DNA of 64,000 bases from DATMRF01 sp035566435 (GCA_035566435.1 DATMRF010000080.1:1-64000), one strand, 5' to 3'; positions 41,663-50,189 are shown, counted from the stretch's first letter. Numbers and translations are program-made. Notes: generated by a model from the sequence alone, not told the origin.

Positions 41663-42871
41663 CTAGGCCTGCGGAAGTTGATCAACGATGGCGCGACCGA
41701 TTTCCAGGGATGCCGTGGCAGCCGGGGAGGGAGCATTGCACACGTGGATTGCATGCGCGTCCTTGACGATCAAAAAGTCATCCACCAAAGCTCCGTCGCG
41801 CCTGAGCGCCTGGGCGCGCACTCCGGCCGCGCCGGGCACCAGGTCATCGGGTTGGATTTCGGGGATGAGTTTCCGGAGGCTGCGCACGAATGCCGCTTTG
41901 CTGAAGGACCGATGCATCTCGTCCAGCCCGTCTTTTGCGTGGCGAGCCGCCAACCGCCAGAACCCAGGGAAGAGCATGGTTTCGGTGAAGTCGCGGAGGT
42001 TGAAGGCGGTGCGATGGTAACCCTCTCGCTTAAGGCTCAGAACCGCGTTTGGTCCCGCGTGGACACTCCCGTCGATCATCCGCGTAAAGTGAACGCCAAG
42101 GAACGGGAATTGCGGGTTCGGGACGGGATAGATCAGGTTGCGCACCAGTGAGCGCCTCTCAGGTTCCAGTTCGTAGTATTCGCCTCGGAAAGGAACGATC
42201 GTGGCATCGGGTGCTGCCCCCGCCAGTCTCGCAACGCGGTCGCTGTGCAGCCCGGCGCAATTGATCAGGAAGCGGGTCTCAAGGGCCCCGGCAGAGGTCT
42301 CCAAGACTGTGATGCCGCCAGCAACATTCACTCCGGTGAGCCGGACGTTCAACCGCAAATCGCCACCCTGCGCCCCAATCAGCTCGGCCAGTTTGCGGCA
42401 GACAGCGGCATAATCGACGATCCCGGTGGATGGAACGTGAAGGCCGGCCAGACAACGGACGTGTGGCTCGATCTCCCTCACCTCTTCGAGCTGTAGTTTA
42501 CGGACCGACAAGCCGTTTCCCAAGCCTCGCTCGTACAGCGCTTCCAACCGCGGCAATTCGGCTTGGTCCGTCGCGACAATCACTTTTCCGCACACTTCAT
42601 GGGCGATGCCGTGGGTTTGGCAGAACTCAAGCATCCAGCGGTTGCCTTCGCGGCACATCCTGGCTTTGAGGCTGCCCGGCTTGTAGTAAATGCCGGAATG
42701 TATGACTCCACTGTTTCGCCCCGTCTGGTGCCGCGCCCAATCCTGCTCCTTTTCAACGACGAGGACGCGCACTCCAGGTTTGCGCTGGAGGAGCGTCCAA
42801 GCCACCGACAGGCCGACGATGCCTCCGCCCACAACGGCGTAGTCGAAAACCTTGTTCTGTTGACCTCCCAT
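41663..42871 (-). CDS. lhgO: L-2-hydroxyglutarate oxidase / FAD-dependent oxidoreductase
   Basis: 402 residues from ATG 42871. Residues about 10-38 form the FAD-binding dinucleotide motif (DYAVVGGGIVGLSVA, then VLVVEKE). HQTGRNSGVIHSGIYYKPGS is the hallmark of the LhgO/L-2-HG dehydrogenase group within the DAO superfamily. The C-terminal PSPAATASLEIG motif also fits. The enzyme oxidises L-2-hydroxyglutarate to 2-oxoglutarate, passing electrons to oxygen or the quinone pool. It stands alone here, with no succinyl or lysine-catabolism partner nearby. Confidence 0.9.
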   Translation of the reverse strand: MGGQQNKVFDYAVVGGGIVGLSVAWTLLQRKPGVRVLVVEKEQDWARHQTGRNSGVIHSGIYYKPGSLKARMCREGNRWMLEFCQTHGIAHEVCGKVIVATDQAELPRLEALYERGLGNGLSVRKLQLEEVREIEPHVRCLAGLHVPSTGIVDYAAVCRKLAELIGAQGGDLRLNVRLTGVNVAGGITVLETSAGALETRFLINCAGLHSDRVARLAGAAPDATIVPFRGEYYELEPERRSLVRNLIYPVPNPQFPFLGVHFTRMIDGSVHAGPNAVLSLKREGYHRTAFNLRDFTETMLFPGFWRLAARHAKDGLDEMHRSFSKAAFVRSLRKLIPEIQPDDLVPGAAGVRAQALRRDGALVDDFLIVKDAHAIHVCNAPSPAATASLEIGRAIVDQLPQA

Positions 42872-43061
42872 ATATGAATGTGGGCCCTGCCCTGCTCAAT
42901 TTGCTCAACTCTTTCAGTCACTTGAGAACACCGGCGCCGCTTGCGCAACCAAGGTGCCACGAGCCCGCCGTGACCCCTCGTTCTTTGATCTGTACCTGTC
43001 GCGGGGTTTGGTCGCGAGCAGAGGACGGTCGCAACGCAACGAATGCCAGACGCGGGTCATC

Positions 43062-44348
43062 CTACGCTTTCCAGACCTGGGCCGGCTTTGTTTTGATGGT
43101 TGCCATGGCGTTGCGGGTATCGACGATGCACGCTGCCCAATCGGCCAGCTCCTGGTAATTAACGGAAGCGTGATTGGTCGCGAGCAGTACCAGATCGAAC
43201 CCGGCGATGGTGGCTTTGTTCCACTCAACGGATTTGGTTCCAGCCCAGTGGGCATGTTCGCGGGTGGGCTTGATCACGGGAACGTATGGATCGTGGTAAG
43301 CCACCTTGGCCCCACGAGTGTGGAGCATTTCCATCAGGACGTAGCTGGGAGACTCGCGTTCGTCGTCCACGTTCGGTTTGTAGGCCAGGCCGAGCACCAG
43401 AATGGAACTGCCCTTGATCGGTTTCTGCCGATCGTTGAGAGCCTCGGCGACACGGGTCACTACGTAGGATGGCATGGCCGTGTTGATCTCGCCGGCCAGT
43501 TCGATGAACCGGGTATTCTGACCGTACTCGCGTGCCTTCCAGGTGAGGTAAAATGGATCAATCGGGATGCAGTGACCGCCCAGACCCGGTCCGGGATAAA
43601 AAGGCATAAACCCGAACGGCTTGGTTTTCGCCGCGTTGATGACCTCCCAGATATCGATGCCCATCGCGCTATAGACCATTTTCAGCTCGTTCACGAGGGC
43701 GATGTTGACGCCACGAAAAGTGTTTTCGAGGATCTTGGCTGCCTCCGCCACCCGGCAAGAGGAGACGGGCACAACCGTTTTCAATCCTTTCGAATAGAGT
43801 TCAACCGCTTTTTGCAGGCAGGCAGGTGTGAAGCCGCCGACGACCTTGGGAATGATACCCACTTTGCTGTCGGGGTTGCCGGGGTCTTCCCGTTCCGGCG
43901 AAAAAGCGAGATGAAAATCCGTGCCGGCTTCCAGGCCGGACCCTATCTCGAGCACCTCCCGCAGGTCCTCGTCAGTCGTCCCAGGATAGGTGGTCGATTC
44001 GAGCACGACCAGCATGCCTTTGCGCAAATGGCGAGCAATGTTCTTGCCCGTGTCTAGAATGTACGAAATGTCCGGCTCCCGATTCTTGTTAAGGGGCGTC
44101 GGCACACAGATGATAATCGCGGAAACCTCGCTAATCCGGCTGAAATCGCTCGAGGCGGAAAAGGCGCCGGAATGAACGTTTTGCTCCACCGTTTGGGAAG
44201 GGATGTGTTTGATGTAGCTCTTGCCCTGGTTCAGCGCATCCACCTTGGACGTATCAATATCCAGCCCCAACACTTGAACACCAGACTGTGCGAATTGAAA
44301 AGACAACGGGAGACCCACGTATCCTAGTCCAACGATTGCTATTTTCAT
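43062..44348 (-). CDS. wbpA: Nucleotide-sugar dehydrogenase (UDP-GlcNAc 6-dehydrogenase type)
   Basis: 428 residues from ATG 44348. The GLGYVGLPL NAD-binding loop is at the N-terminus and VPTPL at about residue 85. STTYPGTT occurs where UDP-sugar dehydrogenases often read ESTVxPGTT. The catalytic cysteine motif GLGGHCIPIDPFYLTW lies near residue 260, with GLAYKPNVDDERESPS in the C-terminal lobe. These features fit the WbpA/VipA branch, which oxidises UDP-N-acetylhexosamines to uronic acids; UDP-glucose dehydrogenase activity is possible but less likely. It probably supplies uronic-acid units for the exopolysaccharide made by the neighbouring transferase and export genes. Confidence 0.88.
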   Translation of the reverse strand: MKIAIVGLGYVGLPLSFQFAQSGVQVLGLDIDTSKVDALNQGKSYIKHIPSQTVEQNVHSGAFSASSDFSRISEVSAIIICVPTPLNKNREPDISYILDTGKNIARHLRKGMLVVLESTTYPGTTDEDLREVLEIGSGLEAGTDFHLAFSPEREDPGNPDSKVGIIPKVVGGFTPACLQKAVELYSKGLKTVVPVSSCRVAEAAKILENTFRGVNIALVNELKMVYSAMGIDIWEVINAAKTKPFGFMPFYPGPGLGGHCIPIDPFYLTWKAREYGQNTRFIELAGEINTAMPSYVVTRVAEALNDRQKPIKGSSILVLGLAYKPNVDDERESPSYVLMEMLHTRGAKVAYHDPYVPVIKPTREHAHWAGTKSVEWNKATIAGFDLVLLATNHASVNYQELADWAACIVDTRNAMATIKTKPAQVWKA

Positions 44349-44469
44349 TTAATTTGCCTTCGCAATACCAGACGACCTGACGACTTAACAAGGCGCAATG
44401 CGCCCCTTTGCCATATGCTCGCAAAAATAATGCATTATGCTCGCCATTCCGTCATACTCCGTTGAGTAC

Positions 44470-44490
44470 GGAAACTTCGCTCGGAGAAGT
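44470..44490. other. Imperfect hairpin between GloVer and dehydrogenase genes
   Basis: AACTTC and GAAGTT flank a 7-base loop about 30 bases beyond the stop of the GloVer-repeat gene (minus strand). Only a short broken T run follows, so termination activity is doubtful. Confidence 0.3.
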
Positions 44491-44516
44491 TACGGAACGC
44501 ACCGCTGTCGAACTAC

Positions 44517-45935
44517 TCAGGGCGAGGCGCTACGATAGAATCTACCGGGGTAGTTCGAGGCGGTGATGTCGAGAAACCTGAAGGTGCCGTCGAGCGCAGC
44601 CGAGTTCGTACCAATAACCTGCCAATCACCCGCGGAAGGATCGGTGGCCGCCTGAATTCGACAGAACTGGCCGGCGGCCCCGCCAACGAATTCCAAGGCC
44701 ACGCCAGCCGGACTCGAGGCGATCTTGGTGATGGCGATCGGAGGCGGACCTGAAAATAGCCTGAACAGGGTTCCGCTCACCCCGTTGGTTACGTAAGCGC
44801 CACCGAAGTACGTTGACCCATAGATGGCATGGTCGCTTCCAACCAAAGGGATAATGAAAGGAAAGCTTCCATCACCCACGGTGCCATCAAAAGTGTGCAA
44901 TACAGAATAACCGGTGCCGTCGTCCCTTATGCGGAAAAAAACGCCTCCATCCGTCGTTCCTCCGTGTGGCGTCGTTCCATACAGCACGCCGCCTCCGCTC
45001 ACCTGGCTTAACCCCGCCACCGCGAGAGACCCATCGCCGGCGCCGCCTTGAAAGGCATGCAGCACGGCATAATCGGCGCCGTTGGTGCTGATCTCGAAGA
45101 TGGTTCCCAGGTCGGCGGCGGTGCCACCGCTATAGGTCGTCCCAAAGAGAATACCGGGACCTGCCTCAATCAAGCCTCCCAACGGCAGACCCCCGTCGTT
45201 CAGGTCTTTGCCCACGAAATGATGCAGCACCCAATACTTGCCGCCATCAGGGCCGAGAGCAAAAACGGTCCCAAGGTTGTTGCTGCCGCCTGTCCTTGTG
45301 GTTCCGTAAAACGCGCCGCTCTTTCCCTGGATTAAACCGGCGACCGGCGACGCCCCGTCAATGCCGCTGAAACTGTGGATAATAGTAAACCCGCTGCCGT
45401 CTGGGTTCAGCGAGTAAAGGCAGCCATAATTGCTACTGCCACCACCGACAGTTGTTCCATACAAAGCTCCGTCGGCGCCCACGACCACACCGGCCAAAGG
45501 TGTGTTCCCATCACCAGCAAAAGAACTGAAGTTATGCAGCACGGTAAAACCGCCGCCGTCCTTCTGCAGTCTGAACACAGTGCCAGTGTTGTTCGTTCCG
45601 CCGCCGGAAGTCGTGCCGTACAAAGCTCCGCCCGGCCCCTCGATGACTCCTGCGGTTGGGAACATGGCATTGGTAAGATTCCACAGACGCACAAAGCCGG
45701 CGCCGTTTTTGGCAACTCTGAACACCGTGCCCACGTTGTTGCTGCCGCCCTGGTAGGTCGTGCCATATAAGAACCCATCGCTCGCTTCGGCGAGTTGGCC
45801 TCGGGGCGCGCTGCCGAGCAGCGCCGAAGGGCCGAAGGACAAAATCCGTTGGTAGTTGGTCTGCGCCTGCGCGACGAAAACCACGCCACACCATATCATC
45901 GCACGGGCGAAGCATAAACGATGTCGTCGAGTCAC
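44517..45935 (-). CDS. GloVer-type tandem-repeat secreted protein
   Basis: 472 residues if GTG 45935 is used. This gives a signal peptide (VTRRHRLCFARA, hydrophobic MIWCGVVFVA, cleavage near AQAQ). The open frame extends to 46172, but that extension is not secretory-like. Seven repeats with the core LYGTTxxGGxxNxGTVF...DG...hLHxF are visible. This is the Gloeobacter/Verrucomicrobium repeat (GloVer), proposed to form beta-propeller-like structures. The final ~65 residues (FCRIQAATDP, then FRFLDITASNYPGRFYR) are a small Ig-like domain common at the C-termini of verrucomicrobial secreted proteins. No VPDGG sorting tail is present. Function unknown. Confidence 0.8.
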   Translation of the reverse strand: MTRRHRLCFARAMIWCGVVFVAQAQTNYQRILSFGPSALLGSAPRGQLAEASDGFLYGTTYQGGSNNVGTVFRVAKNGAGFVRLWNLTNAMFPTAGVIEGPGGALYGTTSGGGTNNTGTVFRLQKDGGGFTVLHNFSSFAGDGNTPLAGVVVGADGALYGTTVGGGSSNYGCLYSLNPDGSGFTIIHSFSGIDGASPVAGLIQGKSGAFYGTTRTGGSNNLGTVFALGPDGGKYWVLHHFVGKDLNDGGLPLGGLIEAGPGILFGTTYSGGTAADLGTIFEISTNGADYAVLHAFQGGAGDGSLAVAGLSQVSGGGVLYGTTPHGGTTDGGVFFRIRDDGTGYSVLHTFDGTVGDGSFPFIIPLVGSDHAIYGSTYFGGAYVTNGVSGTLFRLFSGPPPIAITKIASSPAGVALEFVGGAAGQFCRIQAATDPSAGDWQVIGTNSAALDGTFRFLDITASNYPGRFYRSASP

Positions 45936-46146
45936 TATCGAAGTCTGGTTTAGACAAAGCAGCGTGGTAGGAATCAGCTCGCTTTTCCTACAGAATTTCC
46001 TTAGCCGCGGCAGCAACATCGGGAATACTAGACTCCAGCGACCTTGAAAACTCAAGGTGAGGGCTTCAAGCATCTTCACGGACGACAAGACCGTAGTTGT
46101 CCCAGTGCCACCGGTCAGTCCACCTTGTGTTTGGCGCTTTGAACGC

Positions 46147-46181
46147 AAAATGCAAAAGGCAGGGATTTGCATCCCTGCCTT
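46147..46181 (-). terminator. Rho-independent terminator after VPDGG protein 1
   Basis: On the minus strand an 11-base perfect stem (AAGGCAGGGAT / ATCCCTGCCTT) with a 4-base loop is followed by TTTTGCATTTT. It begins about 30 bases after the stop codon of the VPDGG-tailed protein gene and is the strongest terminator in the window. Confidence 0.85.
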
Positions 46182-46212
46182 CGAATCAAACTGAAATGTT
46201 CTGCCGTTTGGC

Positions 46213-46791
46213 CTAACAGAGCTTTCGACGAATCAACGCCACCCCGGAAAGAGCTGCTCCCAGGAGGATGACGGTCGTGCCGCCATCCGGCACGTCCGCG
46301 TTGCTGGGTGTCAACGCACCGTTGCTGGAGGAAAAAGAGAAGGTTGTGTCGCCCTGCTGCGACGAGAACCTCCAGTACCCGGGGGTATTGTCGAATCCGT
46401 CCAGATGTAGTGTGCCCTCACCGGTCAACATCAGAAATCCATTCCCTTGGGTTATCGGGCCGAGGGAGGTCAAATCAAAGGATGCCGCAGGGCCCTTGGT
46501 GGTTTGCCACAGCGGAATGACACCTGCGGGCGCGAAGGGATTAAAGCTGAACGCGGACATACTGACAGGCGCGCCAGCGGCCACGCCTGCATCGAGATAG
46601 CTTCCGCTGACCGACGACACTGTGACGCCACTAAAGCTCTGGAAGGCAGTCGCGGCGTCAATGTTAGGTACAGGATATGTTACGTTGCCTGACAAGGATA
46701 TTCCTCCAACGATTGGAATCGCTTGGAGAGTTAAGGTGAAGCCGAGCAAGAAACCTGCGGGCACAACGTACTTCAATATACAACTTTTCAT
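46213..46791 (-). CDS. VPDGG-tailed exosortase substrate 1
   Basis: 192 residues from ATG 46791. The N-terminus has a signal peptide (MKSCILKYVVPAGFLLGFTL, cleaved near LQAIP). The body is a beta-rich domain with no named family. The C-terminus reads ADVPDGGTTVILLGAALSGV followed by ALIRRKLC: motif, hydrophobic helix and Arg-Arg/Lys tail. This is the layout of PEP-CTERM/VPDSG-CTERM sorting signals cleaved by exosortases, known in Verrucomicrobia. The exosortase at 57125-58096 is the likely processing enzyme. Its own terminator and upstream bipartite elements indicate a single-gene transcript, probably under PrsR/sigma-54 control. Confidence 0.8.
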   Translation of the reverse strand: MKSCILKYVVPAGFLLGFTLTLQAIPIVGGISLSGNVTYPVPNIDAATAFQSFSGVTVSSVSGSYLDAGVAAGAPVSMSAFSFNPFAPAGVIPLWQTTKGPAASFDLTSLGPITQGNGFLMLTGEGTLHLDGFDNTPGYWRFSSQQGDTTFSFSSSNGALTPSNADVPDGGTTVILLGAALSGVALIRRKLC

Positions 46792-46810
46792 CAGTCAGTT
46801 TGGGTTTGTT

Positions 46811-46826
46811 CGCAGCTTCTGGGCCA
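46811..46826 (-). promoter_or_regulatory. Candidate sigma-54 -24/-12 promoter for VPDGG protein 1
   Basis: Minus strand reads TGGCCCAGAAGCTGCG, with the invariant GG and GC separated by 10 bases as in the RpoN consensus. The predicted start of transcription would be only about 9 bases from the ATG, which is unusually close. The call rests mainly on the matching layout at the second VPDGG gene. Confidence 0.4.
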
Positions 46827-46925
46827 ACGCGGCGACAGAAGAATCTCTGTTCATTTAAACCGTTGACAAATAACGACTTGAGCCCGTGTCCGAGACATTA
46901 CGGATAGGCCTCGCCATGCGACAGA

Positions 46926-46943
46926 GTGTAAACTGCACCGACG
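46926..46943 (+). promoter_or_regulatory. Bipartite GTGTAAA-N5-CCGACG element, copy 1
   Basis: Reads GTGTAAACTGCACCGACG. It lies 100 bases upstream of the candidate -24 element of VPDGG gene 1. The same word pair with identical spacing occurs at 47040, 50103 and 50190. I infer a binding site for PrsR. Confidence 0.65.
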
Positions 46944-47039
46944 TTCTTGACCCCTCGGAGCAGGGCTTCGGGCCAGAGGAATCACAAATAACTCGACGAA
47001 CCCGGAATGCTTGGACCGAACGCAGCCCATCTCCCCAAG

Positions 47040-47057
47040 ATGTAAGATTTTCCGACA
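47040..47057 (+). promoter_or_regulatory. Bipartite element, copy 2 (degenerate)
   Basis: Reads ATGTAAGATTTTCCGACA, keeping TGTAA and CCGAC at the same spacing as the other copies. It lies 114 bases upstream of copy 1 and, like it, between the sugar-transferase and VPDGG genes. Confidence 0.5.
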
Positions 47058-47167
47058 TATTACAGGTTGTTGGCGAGGCGTTTAGAGGTTGCTGGCAAGC
47101 TGCAGGAGGTATTGAGCCGACTCATTTTCAGCCTTAACGGAGATCGTCGCCGCTTTTGCGAAGTGGA

Positions 47168-48037
47168 TTACCTTGCAGAGCCGCTCAAGCCCGCCATCTC
47201 CGGCTTTGCCGCAAGGGTCTTTGATCGACTTTCCATCAAAGTCTCCGCGCCCTTCGCAAATTCTCCTCCTCGTCCTCGCTCTCGTTCTCGTCCTCGATCA
47301 GTTTGTTCCGCGTGTTCCGCGTGTTCCGCAGTGGTTCCCCCTTGTCTTGCGTTGCGGCTTTGCCGCGCTGTGGGATTCACTTCGCAATACTGTTGCCAAA
47401 GAGCGGGGACTGTCTTGAGGATGATCTGGATATCGAGCCCGAGGCTCCGGCGCTTGCAATACTCAATATCCAGACGAACCATCTCGTCGAAGGTCGTGCG
47501 ATTCTTGCCACTGACCTGCCAGAGGCCGGTCAGGCCTGGCGCCGCATCAAATCGCTGCCAATGCCACAAGGCGTATTGTTCACACTCGTAACGTATGCAC
47601 GGGCGCGGGCCAACCAGGCTCATGTCGCCGCGCAGCACGTTCAGGATCTGCGGTAACTCATCCAGACCGGCAGCGCGTAGCACAGCCCCCAAGGGAATGA
47701 GGCGTGGATCTTTTCGCGCGTCCAGCTTTGTCATGGGGGCCTGGGAGTTGATCAATTCCTGGGTATGCAGACGGTGCGACTCGGTCTCGGCGTTAACCCG
47801 CATCGTGCGGAATTTAAAGCAAGTGAATTCTTTGCCTTTGTAACCGACCCGGGGCTGGCAGAAGAAAATCGGCCCAGAGGATCCCAGTTTGATCACCGCC
47901 GCCACCGCCGCGCCCAGCAAAAGCAAACCGGGGGATGCCATCAAAACCAGGATCAAATCCAGAGCGCGCTTCCAAAGGGGAACGGGGACTCCTGCGCCCT
48001 CGAGTTTAAGACTGTTGAATGTTTCCTGCATTGCCAT
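47168..48037 (-). CDS. Polyprenyl-phosphate sugar transferase (WcaJ/ExoY family)
   Basis: 289 residues from ATG 48037. One N-terminal membrane helix (RALDLILVLMASPGLLLL) is followed by the bacterial sugar transferase domain with PIFFCQPRVGYKGKEFTCFK, FRTMR, the DELPQ motif, NVLRGDMSLVGPRP and PGLTGLWQVSGKN. The family transfers a hexose-1-phosphate from a UDP-sugar to undecaprenyl phosphate, the first step of exopolysaccharide assembly at the inner membrane. The last ~70 residues (from GGTTAEHAEHAEQTD on) are low complexity and derive from an AACACGCGG repeat; the normal family end is about residue 215-225. It is divergent from the Wza-like export gene. Confidence 0.9.
   Translation of the reverse strand: MAMQETFNSLKLEGAGVPVPLWKRALDLILVLMASPGLLLLGAAVAAVIKLGSSGPIFFCQPRVGYKGKEFTCFKFRTMRVNAETESHRLHTQELINSQAPMTKLDARKDPRLIPLGAVLRAAGLDELPQILNVLRGDMSLVGPRPCIRYECEQYALWHWQRFDAAPGLTGLWQVSGKNRTTFDEMVRLDIEYCKRRSLGLDIQIILKTVPALWQQYCEVNPTARQSRNARQGGTTAEHAEHAEQTDRGRERERGRGGEFAKGAETLMESRSKTLAAKPEMAGLSGSAR
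47200..47345. repeat. Low-complexity interspersed repeat inside the sugar transferase gene
   Basis: Tandem GTTCCGCGT words (minus: AACACGCGG) at about 47305-47330 and a run of CTC/CGT trinucleotides at 47270-47300 are followed by a conserved-looking tail. The element is read through in frame as AEHAEHAEQTDRGRERERGR. Confidence 0.6.
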
Positions 48038-48334
48038 ACTTCAGTTCCCAAACGGTACCGTGCCTCCGCCGGGCTCCCGGAAAGCCGGCGGTGTCGGCCA
48101 AGGACAATCTTTAATCCGGCTAAAAGTGACGTTGCGCGACGAAACTACCTTATCTTTTCACCGCGTGGAAACCCTGCAAGTCCGGGGTTTACGGACTGCC
48201 TGTCGGCGAATCTACGGAGAATAAGTTCTTTGACTACGCGGCCAGCCAGGCTGTAAAATCTGCGCCATGGTGATTGTGAACCGTCAAGGCCGAGAATCTC
48301 ATCAGCATTGATAAAACAACAGCGAGAGGGAAAA
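48038..48334. other. Divergent intergenic region of exopolysaccharide genes
   Basis: 297 bases between the sugar transferase (minus) and export lipoprotein (plus) genes. No -24/-12 site and no copy of the GTGTAAA-N5-CCGACG element was found. A TGTAAAATCTG at 48252 lacks the second half. Promoters for both genes must lie here but cannot be called. Confidence 0.4.
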
Positions 48335-49051
48335 ATGTCGAAACTCTTAAGTGCAATTTCTCGTGGAACGGGTCGGGAACTCAACCTGAGCCTCGCCGGC
48401 AAGATCGCCAAGGCCGCCGCCGGAGTGGGATCGGCGGTTTGTTTCCTATGGGCTCTGAGCGGCTGCCAGACGCAACAATCAGCGTTCGCCGAAGTGAGTC
48501 CGCCCGACGCTCCGAAATTGGCCGAGGCCAAATCGGCCGAGGCTCCGAAACCTGATGTAATTGTTCTCCACGAAGGTGACACGGTGCGCATCTCCTTCCC
48601 CGGTGCTCCCACCCTCAACACGATTCAGCAGATCCGGCGCGATGGCCGGGTCACTCTCCCTTTGATTGGGGAATTCAAAGCCGCCGGACTGACCCCGCCC
48701 GACATGGAAAAAGAGCTCATCAAACAATACGGGCCTCAGCTCGTAACGAAGGAAGTCACGGTCAGCGTGGATTCTTCCGCCTTTCCGATTTATGTGACCG
48801 GCGCGGTGCTTCGGCCAGGCAAAATACTGTCGGACCGCCCGCTTACGGCGTTGCAGGCGATTATGGAAGCTGGTGGATTTGATTACACGAAAGCAAACTT
48901 GAAAAAGATCCGCGTCATCCGGACCGAAAATGGGCAGACGGAGCACCATGTGATCAATCTTAAGGGCGTGCTCCAGGGGGAACAGGCGGACCAGTTTAAA
49001 CTGAAGCCGGCGGACATTATTTACGTGCCGGAACGGTTTTCGTGGTTTTAG
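48335..49051 (+). CDS. Polysaccharide export lipoprotein (Wza-like)
   Basis: 238 residues from ATG 48335, which has a good ribosome site (GAGAGGG 4 bases upstream). An N-terminal hydrophobic segment ends in ALSGC, a lipobox, so the protein is probably anchored by lipid in the outer membrane. The Poly_export domain follows (VLHEGDTVRISFPGAPTLNT, then IRRDGRVTLPLIGEFKAAGL), then an SLBB-like part (IYVTGAVLRPGKI, then ADIIYVPERFSWF). It forms or contacts the outer-membrane export channel for exopolysaccharide. It is divergent from the sugar transferase gene across a 297-base region in which I see no strong regulatory element. Confidence 0.88.
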   Translation: MSKLLSAISRGTGRELNLSLAGKIAKAAAGVGSAVCFLWALSGCQTQQSAFAEVSPPDAPKLAEAKSAEAPKPDVIVLHEGDTVRISFPGAPTLNTIQQIRRDGRVTLPLIGEFKAAGLTPPDMEKELIKQYGPQLVTKEVTVSVDSSAFPIYVTGAVLRPGKILSDRPLTALQAIMEAGGFDYTKANLKKIRVIRTENGQTEHHVINLKGVLQGEQADQFKLKPADIIYVPERFSWF

Positions 49052-49189
49052 CCACTGATGGCATGCCACCATGCCCTCTCACCCCGATCGGCTATACCAG
49101 AAATCCCGCAAGCCCAATATAGCGAAAGGCATCCTTTTGCAACCCGTCAAACATTCGGACGGGATTTAAAGAATCTTGCTCGGTGCTCC

Positions 49190-49226
49190 AAAAAAGCAAA
49201 CAGGCGCAGAGCCCCGCCCTGCGCCT
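49190..49226 (-). terminator. Rho-independent terminator after VPDGG protein 2
   Basis: Minus strand has the perfect 8-base stem AGGCGCAG / CTGCGCCT around a 9-base loop, followed by GTTTGCTTTTTT. It starts about 25 bases after the stop of the VPDGG protein 2 gene and matches the arrangement at VPDGG gene 1. Confidence 0.85.
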
Positions 49227-49251
49227 CGCTAAAGCCTCAGTTAATTCCCTA

Positions 49252-49919
49252 TCAAACCTTAACGATCCTCCTGCGCAGCGTTTCGACACTCAACAGCGCA
49301 AAACCGAGAAGCGCGATCGTCGCACCGCCATCGGGGACACCTACGGTGTCCGCGCTCGTGCCGAAAAAGATGGTTGCATTCGCGAATGTGCTGCTGGGTG
49401 CCACCCCGGGAATAGAGATGGTAAACTTTGCCGTCTCAAATACACTCGGGTTGTCGCCGGTGATTGATGGGTTCGCGTCGTCATACAGATTCTTCGAGGC
49501 GTTGGGCGGCCCGATGATCAACATGCTAGGGGGTCCACCGCTCAACGTTGTCAAAGCCACAACATGGGTCCCCGACTCGGTCGCGGCCCAACGGGTAAGC
49601 GAGTTGGCTGTAGGAGTCGTATAGGCCCCGCCCGGAGAAATATTGATCACCAGCCCAGAATTGACCGTGCTCAGCGCGCCCGAACCACTCGCTCCTGTCA
49701 CATCGAAGCTCAAGCCGGAAATGCACTGAATAATCGATGTCGGGTCAGCCTGAAGGTTGTTGAGGACAACAGTTATAAACCGAGGCCTGCAGTCAAGGTG
49801 CCGCCGGCGTTCACAGCCTGCCCATTAATAGTCCCCGTTGTTGAAATCGGTATCGCGCTCGCGTTCGCCGCCGTGAACGCCACCACCGTCAACAAACCAA
49901 GCTTCGTTAAGATCTTCAT
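49252..49919 (-). CDS. VPDGG-tailed exosortase substrate 2, frameshifted
   Basis: Two frames are needed. From ATG 49919 the first reads MKILTKLGLLTVVAFTAANA, a signal peptide, then IPISTTGTINGQ, and stops at a TAA after GGTLTAGLGL. The second frame takes over at the same point with FITVVLNNLQADPTSI and continues to the sorting tail VPDGGATIALLGFALLS followed by LRRRIVKV. Adding one T to the TTT run near 49778-49780 joins them as TAGLGFITVVLNN. The short frame starting at TTG 49713 alone would lack a signal peptide. The upstream sigma-54 site, bipartite elements and downstream terminator are intact, so the lesion is recent, a sequencing error, or a programmed shift. Beta-rich body, no named family. 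Confidence 0.75.
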
Positions 49920-49966
49920 AACCACTTTAGTTCCGCCGTTTGGAGTTTTGCTCTCTCGGAATTCTT

Positions 49967-49982
49967 AGCCAGAACCATGCCA
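49967..49982 (-). promoter_or_regulatory. Sigma-54 -24/-12 promoter for VPDGG protein 2
   Basis: Minus strand reads TGGCATGGTTCTGGCT, close to the RpoN consensus TGGCAC-R-N4-TTGC-W with the required 10-base spacing between GG and GC. It predicts transcription starting about 38 bases before ATG 49919. The sigma-54 activator gene prsR lies next upstream. Confidence 0.65.
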
Positions 49983-50102
49983 CAGTGGTGCTGGGATCAT
50001 CTAAGGCACGACTGTATTTCGATAAGTAATTTGTAGATACAATGTTGCGTCTAGATTCCATATCGAACATTTCAACGAGGTTCATTTCCGTAGCAAGGCC
50101 AA

Positions 50103-50120
50103 GTGTAAAGTCCGCCGACG
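50103..50120 (+). promoter_or_regulatory. Bipartite GTGTAAA-N5-CCGACG element, copy 3
   Basis: Reads GTGTAAAGTCCGCCGACG, 121 bases upstream of the -24 element of VPDGG gene 2. This distance is typical of enhancer sites for sigma-54 activators. Confidence 0.7.
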
Positions 50121-50189
50121 CTATAACGAGGCTCCCGCATAGAATATGCGTATTATGTTTAGCCTAAGCGCTTTAGACACAAAGTTGGA

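Noticed and set aside
48245..48275. Possible fifth GTGTAAA-N5-CCGACG element before the export gene
   Set aside because: Only the first half (TGTAAA) matches; the CCGACG half is absent.
49057..49073. Hairpin GGCATG/CATGCC after the export lipoprotein gene
   Set aside because: Short stem and no T run, so not called as a terminator.
49252..49713. Independent small protein starting at TTG 49713
   Set aside because: It would have a sorting tail but no signal peptide. A secretory N-terminus lies directly upstream in another frame, and the sigma-54 promoter matches ATG 49919.
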